Shown: positions 1 to 9,376 of the stretch, in pieces
Layout of the letters: every line of letters starts with the position of its first letter
How positions within the stretch are numbered: the stretch's first letter is position 1
Assembly (NCBI RefSeq): GCF_901000735.1
Contig: NC_081548.1
Span: forward strand, 10,170,711-10,234,710
Source: Corylus avellana
Taxonomy: Eukaryota > Streptophyta > Magnoliopsida > Fagales > Betulaceae
Direction: 5' to 3'
Length of the DNA stretch: 64,000 nt
Notes under the pieces: model-generated
Seen by the model: the letters and a program-made list of their open reading frames with translations, nothing else
What the model was told of the DNA's origin: nothing
Databases searched by the model: none
Made by a program: the position numbers and the translations under genes

Positions 1-87
1 CCAACACACCTTCGGCCGTTTGTGAGCTTTAATTTTTTGTCTTAGTTTGTTTGTTTGTTTTTTTTTCTTTTTTTTTCTTTTTAGTTT
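1..87 (+). other. End of element A leader
   Basis: Untranslated sequence before the first gag ATG, ending in a pyrimidine-rich run. The phrase GGCCGTTTGTGAG is shared with the leaders of B (about 8040) and, with one change, J (about 38243), which fixes its identity. Confidence 0.6.
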
Positions 88-1608
88 ATGTTAGGTCGCC
101 GTTATTTGTCTTCGCCATTAATTACTTGCGACCTCGAAATTGAACGTACTTTTAGACAATTTAGAGCCGAAAGGAATTCTAATTTGCTAGGAGAGCGTCC
201 CACTGAGACCATGGGTGACCCTGTGGCTTTAAGAGACCACTATCTCCCTACCACACACACTGTCCCCACATGTCTTAGGCTGTCTGACATTACGGCAGCC
301 CACTATGAGATCAAACCTAGCATTATACAAAGTCTACCATCTTTTCTTGGACTTAGTAATGAAAATCCCTATGACTTCCTCAATGAATTCTTAGCAATGT
401 TTTCTACCATTAAATTGACTGGATTCACTAAGGATGCTCTAAGGATGCGTCTCTTCCCTTTCTCCTTCAAGAAAAGAGCCAAACATTGGTTTAATTCCTT
501 AGCACCAAACTCCATTGCTTCTTGGGCTGAATTGCAACAAGAATTTCTGAAGAAGTACTTCACTATAGGAAAGACCAATGACATTAGGAGAGCTATCACT
601 AGTATCTCCCAATATGAGGGAGAACAATTCCATGAGACCTGGGAGAGACTGAAGGACCTTCTTAGATCATACCCACACCACGCTGTCCCGAAATAGCAGC
701 TTGTGCAAAGCTTCTATGATGGCTTGATCGAGCATCATAGACAAATGGTAAATGCATCCTGTGGGGGGACATTTATGTTAAAAAGTGAGGATGAAGCATG
801 GGCCTTGTTTGAAAATTTGAATAGCAATTCTGTTCATCATGCTTCCACTAGACATAGGGCATATACACCTAAAGCACCAAAGGCCAATGGTCTTTCTGAA
901 GTAGGACATTCTCCGGATGTCGCTACCCAAGCTCTTGATGCTGTCATTAGGAAATTAGATCAATTATTGGTTGCTGGTCTTGCTCCTAATTCTGCTCACA
1001 TGCACACACGACCTGAACCATGCTCATTTTGTTCTAGTCCTATTCATCATATAAATTACTGCCTTACTGCTGGAGATTATGCTGATATTTCTAATGAGCA
1101 AGTCAATGCAGCTTTCTCACAACTAGGTAATGATCTATATTCCAATACTTACAACCCAGGATGGAGAAATCACGCTCAATCTAATAAGCAGCCTTACCAA
1201 CCTCCTTCCACATACCGGCCCCCACAACAGCAATACCAGGCCACACCACCTCTTTGGTCAGATTATAACTTTGAGGATCGGATGCTGCAAATGATGAGCA
1301 ATTTGACTGGCAAGATGGGCGAGATAACTGGCAAGGTGGGCGAGATAACCAACAAGGTGGGCGTGCTGACTCAGACAGTGAATTCTCACTCTCATTCCAT
1401 CGCCAATACAGAAGCCCGAATCGGCGGTATCACCAAATTAGAAGCTCAAGTCGGACAACTTGCCAATGCCGTCAACAGGAGGGACGAAGGAAAGCTTCCA
1501 AGTCAATCAGTGACCAACCCTAAGGGACTATACATGGTGGAAGGAAGCACTTCTCCATCTGAAGCAAGTTCAAGCCATTACCACATTGTGAAGCTGAGGA
1601 CTGGTTGA
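88..1608 (+). pseudogene. gag: Gag polyprotein, element A (one in-frame TAG)
   Basis: Structural gag of an Athila-like element, which would form the cytoplasmic particle. Residues 1-202 hold a retrotransposon gag domain with a run typical of the family (around RLFPFSFKKRAKHWFNSL). A TAG at 694-696 then interrupts the frame, which resumes at once with SFYDGL and the acidic KSEDEAWALFENL motif. A C-X2-C-X4-H-X4-C zinc knuckle (CSFCSSPIHHINYC) is encoded near 1020-1062. A Gln/Pro-rich stretch and a segment with repeated GEIT/GKVGEIT units follow. The frame closes at 1606-1608, and coding similarity continues in another frame, so a frameshift is also present. The stop is most simply TGG to TAG; readthrough is possible but unproven. 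Confidence 0.85.
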
Positions 1609-2684
1609 CAATCATGTGGAGGAAAAGAAGGATGAGCAAATTGAGGCCTCACAGAATCTGCATCAAGACAAGTGTAAGCAAGTCAGCACTAAGGCATCTT
1701 CATCATCTGCCCCCACTCCTGAGGTACCATATGAGCCTAAGGTCCCATTCCCATAGTGTCTCAAGGCACCTTCCCACTTTGGGAAGCAAGGAGAAAAGAT
1801 ACAAGACATGATAGAGGTCTTCAAGCAGGTCAAAGGCAACATCCCACTACTTGACGCCATCAAGCAAATCCCGATATATGCAAAATTCTTCAAGGATTTG
1901 TGCACTTAGAAAAGGAAGATTCAGAAACATATCCCCAAGAAGGTCATTCTTACCAAGCAAGTGAGCTCTTTGATTCAATATAACACTCCTCCAAAGTTCA
2001 AGAACCCTGGAGCACCTACAATTTCATGTATCATTGGAAGCAACGAGATTGGGAAAGCTCTCCTTGACTTATGCGCTGGTCTTAATTTGCTTCTGTACTC
2101 AGTATATCAGCAACTGGGCTTAGGGGAATTGAAACCAACAAGTACTGTCTTGCAATTGGCTGACTGATCTATCAAGAAACCCTGCGGGATTGTAGAAGAT
2201 GTCATTATCTAGGTGGACAAGTTCTACTATCCAATTGACTTTATAGTTTTGGACACAAAACTGGTTCTGAATCCAGAGAAGCAAATTCCTGTCATCATGG
2301 GGCGTGCTTTCCTCGCTACAGCCAATGTATGTATCAATTGTTGGACCGGAATATTGAAGATCTCCTTCGGGAAAATGAAGATCAGGATGAACATCTTCAA
2401 TGCCTTCGAAAATGCACCTAATCAGAATACATGTTTCTTCTTGGATGACATTGGAGAAACTATTGAAGACCCACCTCCTGATCCTCTATCTGAAGCCCCA
2501 TCATGGAGAAACCCACTAGAGCCTATGCCTCTCACTTCAAGTACTCCACCACTTGATGACAACCCCACTGGGGACATATTTCATTCAGAAGTTACTGACG
2601 TGGACTTCATTAGGGTGGACAATTGTTTGGCAAGTTCCCTGGCTGCCCCTGTTTTTGAAAACCCCATAGAGACAAGAGGTTGAT
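1609..2684 (+). pseudogene. Gag C-terminus and retropepsin-like protease, element A
   Basis: Continues gag in a shifted frame, with a segment matching the family's linker before the protease (FKQVKGNIPLLDAIKQIP, near 1820-1870). A retropepsin-like domain follows from about 1961. Its active-site position reads DLCAGLNLL where sister element I has DLGASVNLL, so the catalytic Asp is present but the following Gly is lost. Stops at 2165-2167 and 2210-2212 break the domain. The second half (IPVIMGRAFLATA) carries the family's second conserved protease strand. An acidic, proline-rich tail ends at about 2683. No reverse transcriptase follows. Not functional as it stands. Confidence 0.75.
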
Positions 2685-3484
2685 CATGAAACTAGTTCAG
2701 GACAAACACCACGAGTATCGTCATGGGGAGCATCAAGACCTTTCAGCTCAGAGAAGCATTTACGGGATGCTAAGAGGAAACCTTTTCCTTGTGGAGTGCT
2801 ATATGATCATAAAGAAGAAGGGATGGAAGAGCTTGATTGGACTTTTGAAGGATCGAGGTAAGATCATTCGGAACTCAGACTTAAATTGAGAAATACCTCA
2901 TAGGATCGAATGCAAGCCCTGTGCACTCGACTCCTCACTCCACTAGGGTACATAATCTCCATCTAGGTTAATTTTATCCATTGTTGTTTCATTCTTTGAT
3001 TATATTTTTACAACAATGTGAGCACTTAATTGGTATTTGGTCAGAGTATCCCTCTCTTTTTCAGAACATGTGTTTTTGCATATAAGTTTAAGGGTATGAT
3101 ATACCCACATCTACTCATTCAAGTATTCCTATCCTCTTACTCTTATTTTTTCAGTTCTGTACATACATTGGGGACAATGTATGATTTAAGTTTGGGGGTA
3201 TGGAAAAACAAAACATTGTCCAAATTTTGTTGTTATGCCATTCTTAAGCATGTGGTTAAGCTTTAATTTTGATTTGAATTTCATTGGTAGGCTTAAAGTT
3301 ATGAACACATGATCATTTGACTTAGGAATTTTGAGTCTTGTCACTTACTTTTGGAAACATGAGATGTTGTTGTTTCAATTTAAGATTTACTTTGAGCACA
3401 CTAGCACATGTTTGTGGGGTATGAATTTTGAGACCAATTCTGTTTGTTTTCAATGTCTTGAATTTTGTTGGGTAACATATTAGA

Positions 3485-3486
<2 letters not shown>

Positions 3487-3535
<49 letters not shown>
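3487..3535. repeat. (AT)n microsatellite
   Basis: About 24 AT dinucleotides in the element A 3' UTR. B has an A5T-type run at the equivalent place, so the site is prone to simple-repeat expansion. Confidence 0.95.
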
Positions 3536-3537
<2 letters not shown>

Positions 3538-4080
3538 AGTTGAATTTTTCACTGAGTAACCAGACCTCTTGCCTCTCTCAGCAGTAAGTGTTCGTGTCAA
3601 AAAGTGAGAATTTTGGGTTGATTAATAAAAATGGCTAGCTTAGCTTCGTAGCCTTTTTGACTCAAGTTAGTAAGCCCATATGAGTGTCTTTACACTTAAT
3701 GCCCTAAAGCCAATTGGTTTCGGAGTTATTGGCTTAACACTCGATACATGGGTCAATTAGAAAGCTTAAAAGAGCTAAGCATTGCAAAGCCTGCAAAAAA
3801 GGAAAAAAAAAAAATGTATGCCTTGGTGGTTTCATCCGATAGGAAGTCGAATGAATTCTAAGATGTTGATTCATTCATATTGGAATTATTTTGAAGCCTT
3901 ATGATTATGTGTTAGTTCACTTTGCACTAATTGAAACTTGTTGTACCTCAATTTGCCATTGGTAAGTGATTTGACTTGTGAATTCCTTGAAATTTTGAAG
4001 ATGGAGTTTATAATTTTAAGCTTGCTAATGAATGAGAACCATGATTTTTGTGATGCTTTATTCTTTTGAATGACATAATG

Positions 4081-4212
4081 ATGACAATGTTTGTGGGTAT
4101 CATTCCTGAAAAACCCTCACGAGACTTCACTCGTCTTCTAGGGAATGCCTAGGGGTTTAAAAGGCTTGTTGCATATGCTAAATGCAAACATCCCACGAAA
4201 GATGGACTTATC
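4081..4212 (+). other. Conserved 3' UTR block (candidate RNA structure)
   Basis: Strongly conserved in every 3' UTR in the window: forward at 10590-10721 and 35570-35692, reverse at 7161-7284, 16148-16285, 20497-20632 and 24142-24271. It contains ACGAGACTTCACTCGT, whose ends can pair (ACGAG with CTCGT), then a TAG-centred second pairing, GGGGTTTAAAAGGCTTGTTGC, and CCCACGAAAG. It lies about 70-120 nt before the polypurine tract. The function is unknown. Confidence 0.65.
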
Positions 4213-4271
4213 TTTTTGTTTTTGTTTTTCAGTTTTATTCTTGTTTTGTTTTGCTAAGGGACTAGCAATAT

Positions 4272-4286
4272 GTAAGTTTGGGGGTG
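4272..4286 (+). promoter_or_regulatory. Polypurine tract of element A
   Basis: GTAAGTTTGGGGGTG lies directly before the TGAT that opens the 3' LTR, the position where plus-strand DNA synthesis is primed. The same tract precedes the LTRs of B and I and, in reverse, G and E. Confidence 0.8.
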
Positions 4287-4448
4287 TGATAAGCGCCGAA
4301 TAATGTACATTCAAGCCCCCTAACTTGCATGTGTTAATTCCTTAGATTGTTATTTGTTAGATTTTTGTTTTGTTTTTGTGTTTTAGGTTTTAATTGGCAA
4401 ACCATTGAAAATTGGGCTTGAAAGGCAAAATTGAACACATTCAGGTAC

Positions 4449-4520
4449 CACGATCGAGCGCAGCTGCACTTGGGATTGAGCGTAGGTGCGATCGATCACA
4501 CCTGTGGTGCGATAAAGCGC
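4449..4520. repeat. GATCGAGCGCA-type motif cluster in U3
   Basis: About four imperfect units in 70 bp (CGATCGAGCGCA, ATTGAGCGTA, TGCGATCGATCACA, GTGCGATAAAGCGCAC), about 130 bp upstream of the TATA box. CpG-rich against an AT-rich background. Confidence 0.75.
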
Positions 4521-4648
4521 ACAAGGGCATACAGTGCACGACAAGAATCCTTTTACAGCTTGGAATTGGTTTTTAGTTTCCCAATTGGACTGGGAGACTC
4601 ACCTCCGGTTTTCTTAGGGTTTCTAGGGTTTTTAGGGTTCTCCTAATT

Positions 4649-4660
4649 CCTATAAATAGG
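4649..4660 (+). promoter_or_regulatory. TATA box, element A LTR
   Basis: CCTATAAATAGG, at the same relative place as TATAAATAGG in the element B LTR (about 11357) and, in reverse, CTATTTATAGG in the solo alpha LTR (about 45614). Confidence 0.75.
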
Positions 4661-5059
4661 CCTTTAAACATTGTAAACAGACGCACCGCTTCCTAGAGCT
4701 AGAAATCAGAAAATTTGTCTTTGGAGCTTAGAAGATCATGAGCGGCTATAACCCTTCGTGGGGTGTTGATGTAACCCTATCCAAGCACAATGATTTAATT
4801 GTATTTAATTTCTAGATTTTCAGTTTATGCATGTTGATTGTATAACTATGAGAATTGCTACCTTTTGATTCTGTTCTTAATTATTAAATGCATTTGTTCT
4901 TAAATTCCAAAATCAATATTTGTGAAATTCTTCTCTTGTCTTAGAAAGTATTTTACTTTTGTTGATCTCAAAACATTCTTGTTTTCTGTGATTATGAGGA
5001 TGATGGTTATACAATGGGTTTAATTGACATATGATCAATAGGATTTGATAGGCCATGCC

Positions 5060-5260
5060 TAGGGGAGACGGATTGTACTACACCCTAGTTTAGTGTAATT
5101 TAGGTAGATAGTCCGTGCCAATAGAAAATGGGTTATACTTATTCATTGATTGTATGTATCCTATTAAAGAATTTGATAATTTATATCTAAGGAAGACGGA
5201 TCGTACAGCATCTTAGTGGGAAGGTGGACGATCTGTGCCAACCGAAGATAGATTATGCTT
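5060..5260 (+). repeat. Two hairpin units in alpha LTR
   Basis: Unit 1 pairs ACGGATTGT with ATAGTCCGT around an inner TACAC/GTGTA stem. Unit 2 pairs ACGGATCGT with ACGATCTGT. Each spans about 50 nt and both lie in the transcribed part of the LTR. Equivalent units occur in B, J and the solo alpha LTR with pair-preserving changes. Confidence 0.6.
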
Positions 5261-5597
5261 ATTTTTTAATAAGGTAGTTTCTTGTTTATTTAGAACATGC
5301 ATATAATGAATTTCTGGGATTAAATATGATTAGCCATTATTGTGTAGATAGAAGTAAAGTCAATACCCTACACTCTGTCTCTTATTTTAATTCTCTTTTA
5401 ATTTCATGTACTTTAGTTACAAACCAAATCAATCACCCTTTACATTAAGTTAATTTTAATTCTCATAAATTTGATAACAAAACCCCTGCAGTCCTTGAGG
5501 TTTGACACTCTCTCTTTAGTCTATCCTACAAGGATTCGTCCTATTGCGAGTGGTTATTTTTATTATTGATATTTTTGGACACAAAAAGACCACATTA

Positions 5598-5826
5598 GTC
5601 TACCCGATATATTACCCAATCTCAGCAGGGTTGGTGTTATCCCGAGGGACCTATAATACAATGCCGGTGCCCCTGCCATTGTATGCTACCATCCATAACA
5701 CTAATAGTCCGATTGAGTCCAACCTCAGGTGGCTTACGCTACTAATGATATATGTCCTGTATGACCCACCAATTAAGGCTGCGCCAGTGACAAAATAACC
5801 ATTAAAGTCAAGGCCCTTATATCACA
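5598..5826. other. Unassigned spacer
   Basis: Less AT-rich than its surroundings and without similarity to anything else in the window. It could be remnant coding sequence of another element or host flank. No feature is supported. Confidence 0.4.
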
Positions 5827-7101
5827 TTGTTGTGAGTTTTAAAAGTACTCGCAAGTGCATGAGTCGTTTGCTATATAGCTTTTGCAAGTGCGAGGTCAAA
5901 TCCACAGGAAATTGTGTTTATATAAATAAATTTCTATCTAAGCTAATCCTATTTAACATAGTTCCAAAAATTTGTGTGATTTGAATTGAAAACATAAACT
6001 GAAACAAAATGAAATTAAACAATGGATAAAATACTAAGGTATTGGAATGAGGCCTCACAAACTCATAGCAGCAACTTTCACGGTCATCAATATTTTTCGA
6101 CGTTCCAAACGACACATTTTATGTATGTTCTATTTTTACAAAACAAATGTATCAAAACATCCAAAGTATCCATTCTTTGTACAAATCACAAAGGATATCC
6201 GATTTAGTTCAAATCATCCAATGTATCCATGCTTTGCACAAATCACAAGGGATATTCAAATTAAACCAAAAGATACGATGTATTCGTTGAATAAAAGGCA
6301 ATGGATATCCAATATTTAAGCAAATAAACCAAGCAATCCATTAAAAGTGATCAACAATTAATTGAAATAGAAACAGAACAATGAGAAATATAATTCATAT
6401 AACTGGAAAAGTATCCATTCACATGAAAGTTATCAGCTGCTAATCATTTGTAAGGCTTCATCTTCAACCTTAGTTGGTGGTTTAGCCTCTCATGAAAATG
6501 AAGGAGAATACAACAATGTAGGAATTCATAGAGGTTTAGAGGCTTACAACGAGAAAATTCCAATTGAAACCACGAAAAAAAACTACAAAACCCTACCCTT
6601 TTTGCTCCTATTCTCTCCAAAAATCGTCCCTAGCAGCCCCCAGGACGTCCTCCGTATGACGGCTCTTGTTTCCCTAGAACAATGTGATATTTATTAGCTA
6701 ATTTTAGGTTTCAGTGCTTCCAGGTGAGCCGAGTGCACTCGACTACACATAATGTGTGCTCGATCGCACTCGGGCATCAGGTCTCCTATGGCGCAGTGCT
6801 TGGGTGTTACTGGCTTGATGTTGGGCGCGATTGCGCTCGATACCAGGACAGGTGTGCTCGAGCACACTCGTGCATGAGTTCCTTTTAAGTGGCTCAGTTG
6901 CGATCATGCGCTGTTGTGGCCATCCAGAAATGCTCTTTTCTCAAATTCGTTGCATCTTTCATATTAAGACCGCGGTTTTCTCTTAGCAACCTGCAAAACA
7001 CTAGAACACCAAAACTAACACAAAACATCAGACTAAGACACAGCTAAAGGCTTAACAAATGTAAATTAAGGGGTCAAATATGCAATATTTGGCACTCATC
7101 A
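5827..7101 (-). mobile_element. Gamma-type LTR, reverse
   Basis: Read in reverse it starts TGATGAGTGCCAAATATTGC and ends ..CTCACAACA. Hairpin units of TATCC/GGATA type lie at about 6150-6320 and a CpG motif cluster at 6720-6915. A reverse polypurine-type tract and the conserved 3' UTR block follow at 7102-7284, so this is the 3' LTR of a reverse element cut by the gap at 7285. The left edge is approximate. Confidence 0.65.
6720..6915. repeat. GATCGAGCGCA-type motif cluster (gamma U3)
   Basis: Seven or more units, including GTGCACTCGAC, GTGCTCGATCGCACTCG, GCGATTGCGCTCGAT, GTGCTCGAGCACACTCG and GCGATCATGCGC, in the U3 of the reverse gamma LTR. Confidence 0.75.
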
Positions 7102-7284
7102 AATAACCCCAAGCTTACATTTTGCTTGTCCCTTAACAAAACAATCCGAAAAGCAAAATGAAAGCATGAAACATAAATCCGCTGTCGTGGGAGAGACAAT
7201 TGCATTTAGCATATACAACAAGCCTTTTAAACCACTAGGCATCCCTAGAGGACGAGTGAAGTCTCGTGAAGGTTTAACATCAAT
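7102..7284 (-). other. 3' UTR fragment of a reverse gamma element
   Basis: Holds CCCCAAGCTTACATTTTG (reverse of the polypurine region) and the conserved block up to the gap. No gag of this element is present. Confidence 0.65.
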
Positions 7285-7304
7285 NNNNNNNNNNNNNNNN
7301 NNNN
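7285..7304. other. Assembly gap (20 N)
   Basis: Left is a reverse 3' UTR, right is the middle of a forward alpha LTR, so the junction is not biological evidence of adjacency. Confidence 0.99.
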
Positions 7305-7701
7305 GCATCTTAGTGGTTAGGTGGACGATTCGTGCCAACCGAAGATAGATTATGCTTATTCTTTAATAAGGTAGTTTCTTGTTTATTTATAACATGCATA
7401 GAATGAATTTCTGGGATTAATTATGATTAGCCATTGTTGTGCGGATAGAGGTGAAGTCAAGACCCTACACTCTCTCTCTTATTTTAAATCTCTTTTATTT
7501 TCATGCACTTTTAGTTTTAAAGAAAATCAAATCAATTCTCTTTTTAATTAAGTTAATTTTAATCTTTCAAATTTTGATAATAAAACCCCTGCAGTCCTTG
7601 AGGTTCGACACCCTCTCTATAGCCGTATCCTACAAAGATTCGTCCTATTGCGAGTGGTTATTTTTATAATTGATATTTTTGGTCACAAAAATACCACATC
7701 A
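7305..7701 (+). mobile_element. 5' LTR of element B, 3' part
   Basis: Alpha-type LTR from inside the second hairpin unit to its end at ..ACCACATCA. The upstream part is lost in the gap. Confidence 0.85.
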
Positions 7702-7706
7702 ATTTT

Positions 7707-7724
7707 TGGCGCCGTTGCCGGGGA
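7707..7724 (+). promoter_or_regulatory. Primer-binding site, tRNA-Asp type
   Basis: TGGCGCCGTTGCCGGGGA, five bases after the LTR end, complementary to the 3' end of plant tRNA-Asp(GUC). This primer choice is characteristic of Athila-lineage Ty3/gypsy elements. Confidence 0.9.
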
Positions 7725-8107
7725 CTGGTTAACGGTTTTATTGTCACAATTTAAGGATTGATTTTAGCTTAATAATTCATTTTTCTGCTAATTTTAATTC
7801 TGTTTGTGTTTTGTTTTTGTTTTATGTTAGAATTTGCAAACAGGTCCGTAGCTGCCTTCACTGTGACTGCGATCGAGCGCAGGTCGTGTGCAATCGAGCG
7901 CACGTACGCACTTCACCTTTTGCGCTCGATCCCTCCACTCCTGTGCTCACACCCATCTGCGGCTGTACGCTCGAGCGTACTCTGCCATGTGATCGAACAC
8001 ATTAGCAGCAGTCTGCTTCCAAATTTCCAGGCCACCTAAAGGCCGTTTGTGAGTTTTTATTTTTATTTTTCTGTTGTTATTTTATGTTAATTATATTAGT
8101 TTAGTTC
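7725..8107 (+). other. Element B leader with motif cluster
   Basis: Untranslated leader. At 7865-8000 it has six or more CpG-rich motif units (GCGATCGAGCGCAG, CAATCGAGCGCACG, TGCGCTCGATC, ACGCTCGAGCGTAC, TGTGATCGAACACA). GGCCGTTTGTGAG at about 8041 precedes the gag start. The clusters lie within about 300 nt of the primer site, where retroelement packaging signals usually sit. Confidence 0.7.
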
Positions 8108-9376
8108 ATGTGGGGAGGCATTCCAACACCCCATGGACCATGTTCATATTGCTATAGTCCTTATCATCATATTAGAGATTGTCCTACAGCGGGACAATTT
8201 TCTAATTATTCTTATGAGCATATGAACAGACCGTTCTCTAGACCAGGGAATGGCCATTATTCTGATTCCTATAGCCCGGCGTGGAGCAACCAGTCTAATC
8301 TCTCGTGGCAAACTCAAGCTCCTGGGAATTATGCTCCACAACGTCATGAACTGTACCATTAGGCATATCCTCAATTCAATGATCAATCCTATTCTCCTCC
8401 ATATCAAGCAACTCCACAACAGATATACCAAACCGAACCACCTCCTTCGATGGGTTCTGACTTTCAAGAATATCAAGAGGAGCCATCTCCCATCTACTGG
8501 CCTTCACAACAACAATACCAAGCCGCACCACCTCCCTCAGATTCTAATTTTGAGGATCGGATACTAAAAATGATAAGTGAGCTAACGGGTGAGATAAAGC
8601 AGACGGTGAAATCTCAACAAGAACGTTATACCCCTCAATTCTTCGCCGAGATAGACGCCAAGATGGAAGCTCATGTTGAACAAATCGTCAACCACCTCAA
8701 TAGGATGGAAGAAGAAGAGTTTCAAAATCAGCCGGTGGCCAATCCTGATGGACACTACATGGACGAAGAAAGTACTTCTTGTCATGAGCAAGCTATCACC
8801 ACACTGAGGAGTGGAGAGGTGGTCGAAAACCACGTGGAAGAAAGGAAGGAGGAGCCAAAGGAGGAGCAAATTGAGGTCCCACAGGATCTACATCGGGAAA
8901 AAAGCAAGGAAGCGAGCACTAAGGCTTCTTCACCATCACCTCCTATTCCCGAGATGCCATATGAGCCCCAAGCCCCTATTCCAGGTAATCTGAAATCTTC
9001 ATTTTTAGGGACAGATGACACTATCTCGGTCATTATTTCTTATGACTTACCAAGAGGCCATGAGGGTAGTTTGTTAGGGCTGTTAGACGAGCAAAAAGAG
9101 ACCATCGAGGTAGAAAAACTCCCCAAATATTCTCCCCATTTTATTCCAATTCATGATTCCTTTTCGGATGAGAAATTGTTTGAAAATACTCAGAAGGATC
9201 TACCTCGATATGCTGACGTTTGGAATTACCCATTTGTGGGTAAAATTTATTCTCTTTGGTCTAAGAGAAGAAAAGATTGGTGCTTCAAATTTAAACTTAA
9301 GGGTCCGAGAATACTGTGCGAATCAAGGATGTGGATTCCGTTGACTTGGTGGATTCCATATATTTTGACTAGATGA
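8108..9376 (+). pseudogene. gag: Shortened gag, element B (one in-frame TAG)
   Basis: The ORF starts ATGTGGGGAGGCATTCC and reaches a C-X2-C-X4-H-X4-C knuckle (CSYCYSPYHHIRDC) by residue 15. Aromatic/Asn/Ser-rich and Gln/Pro-rich segments follow, then a region with heptad-like charge (about 8560-8720), then a Glu/Lys-rich tail. One TAG at 8360-8362 stands where J has CAG, so it is a C-to-T change; the frame stays open afterwards to 9376. The last 25 residues are probably read out of frame, because another frame there encodes an ending shared with fragment F. The N-terminal gag domain of element A is missing. This may be an RNA-binding gag remnant. Confidence 0.8.

Larger units (their letters stand above)
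2685..4286 (+). other. Element A 3' UTR
   Basis: Non-coding, and collinear with the 3' UTRs of B, I and the reverse elements C, G and D. Landmarks in order: a partial GATCGA..CTCGA motif (about 2905-2935), GGGGACAATGT followed by TTTGGGGG (3170-3200), an AT microsatellite, TAGCTTCGTAGCC (about 3640), GCATTGCAAAGCC (about 3780), an A-rich run (3795-3814), and the conserved block at 4081-4212. It is as well kept as the gag. Its start is approximate. Confidence 0.7.
1..5597 (+). mobile_element. Athila-like Ty3/gypsy element A (gag-pro, 5' end outside window)
   Basis: Forward LTR retrotransposon. In order it shows the end of a leader, a gag with a zinc knuckle, a retroviral-type protease, a long 3' UTR, a polypurine tract and a 3' LTR that begins TGATAAGCG. 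Reverse transcriptase, RNase H and integrase are absent between the protease (ends about 2684) and the 3' UTR, so it is non-autonomous. The Athila-like assignment rests on the gag and protease sequence type and on the tRNA-Asp primer site of sister element B. The 5' LTR lies outside the window, so target duplication cannot be tested. Confidence 0.85.
4287..5597 (+). mobile_element. 3' LTR of element A (alpha type)
   Basis: Starts TGATAAGCG after the polypurine tract and ends ..GACCACATTA, where other alpha LTRs end ..CACATCA. The U3 has a CpG-rich motif cluster (4449-4520) and a TATA box (4649-4660). The transcribed part has two hairpin units (about 5060-5260) and the family's closing run GCAGTCCTTGAGGTT. 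Length is 1311 bp. Confidence 0.8.

Noticed and set aside
7597..7625. tRNA-like GAGGTTCGACACCCTC in LTR ends (also 5499, 24855, 37667)
   Set aside because: It resembles a T-arm/B box, but no acceptor stem, anticodon arm or A box can be placed; it is a conserved part of the LTR ending.
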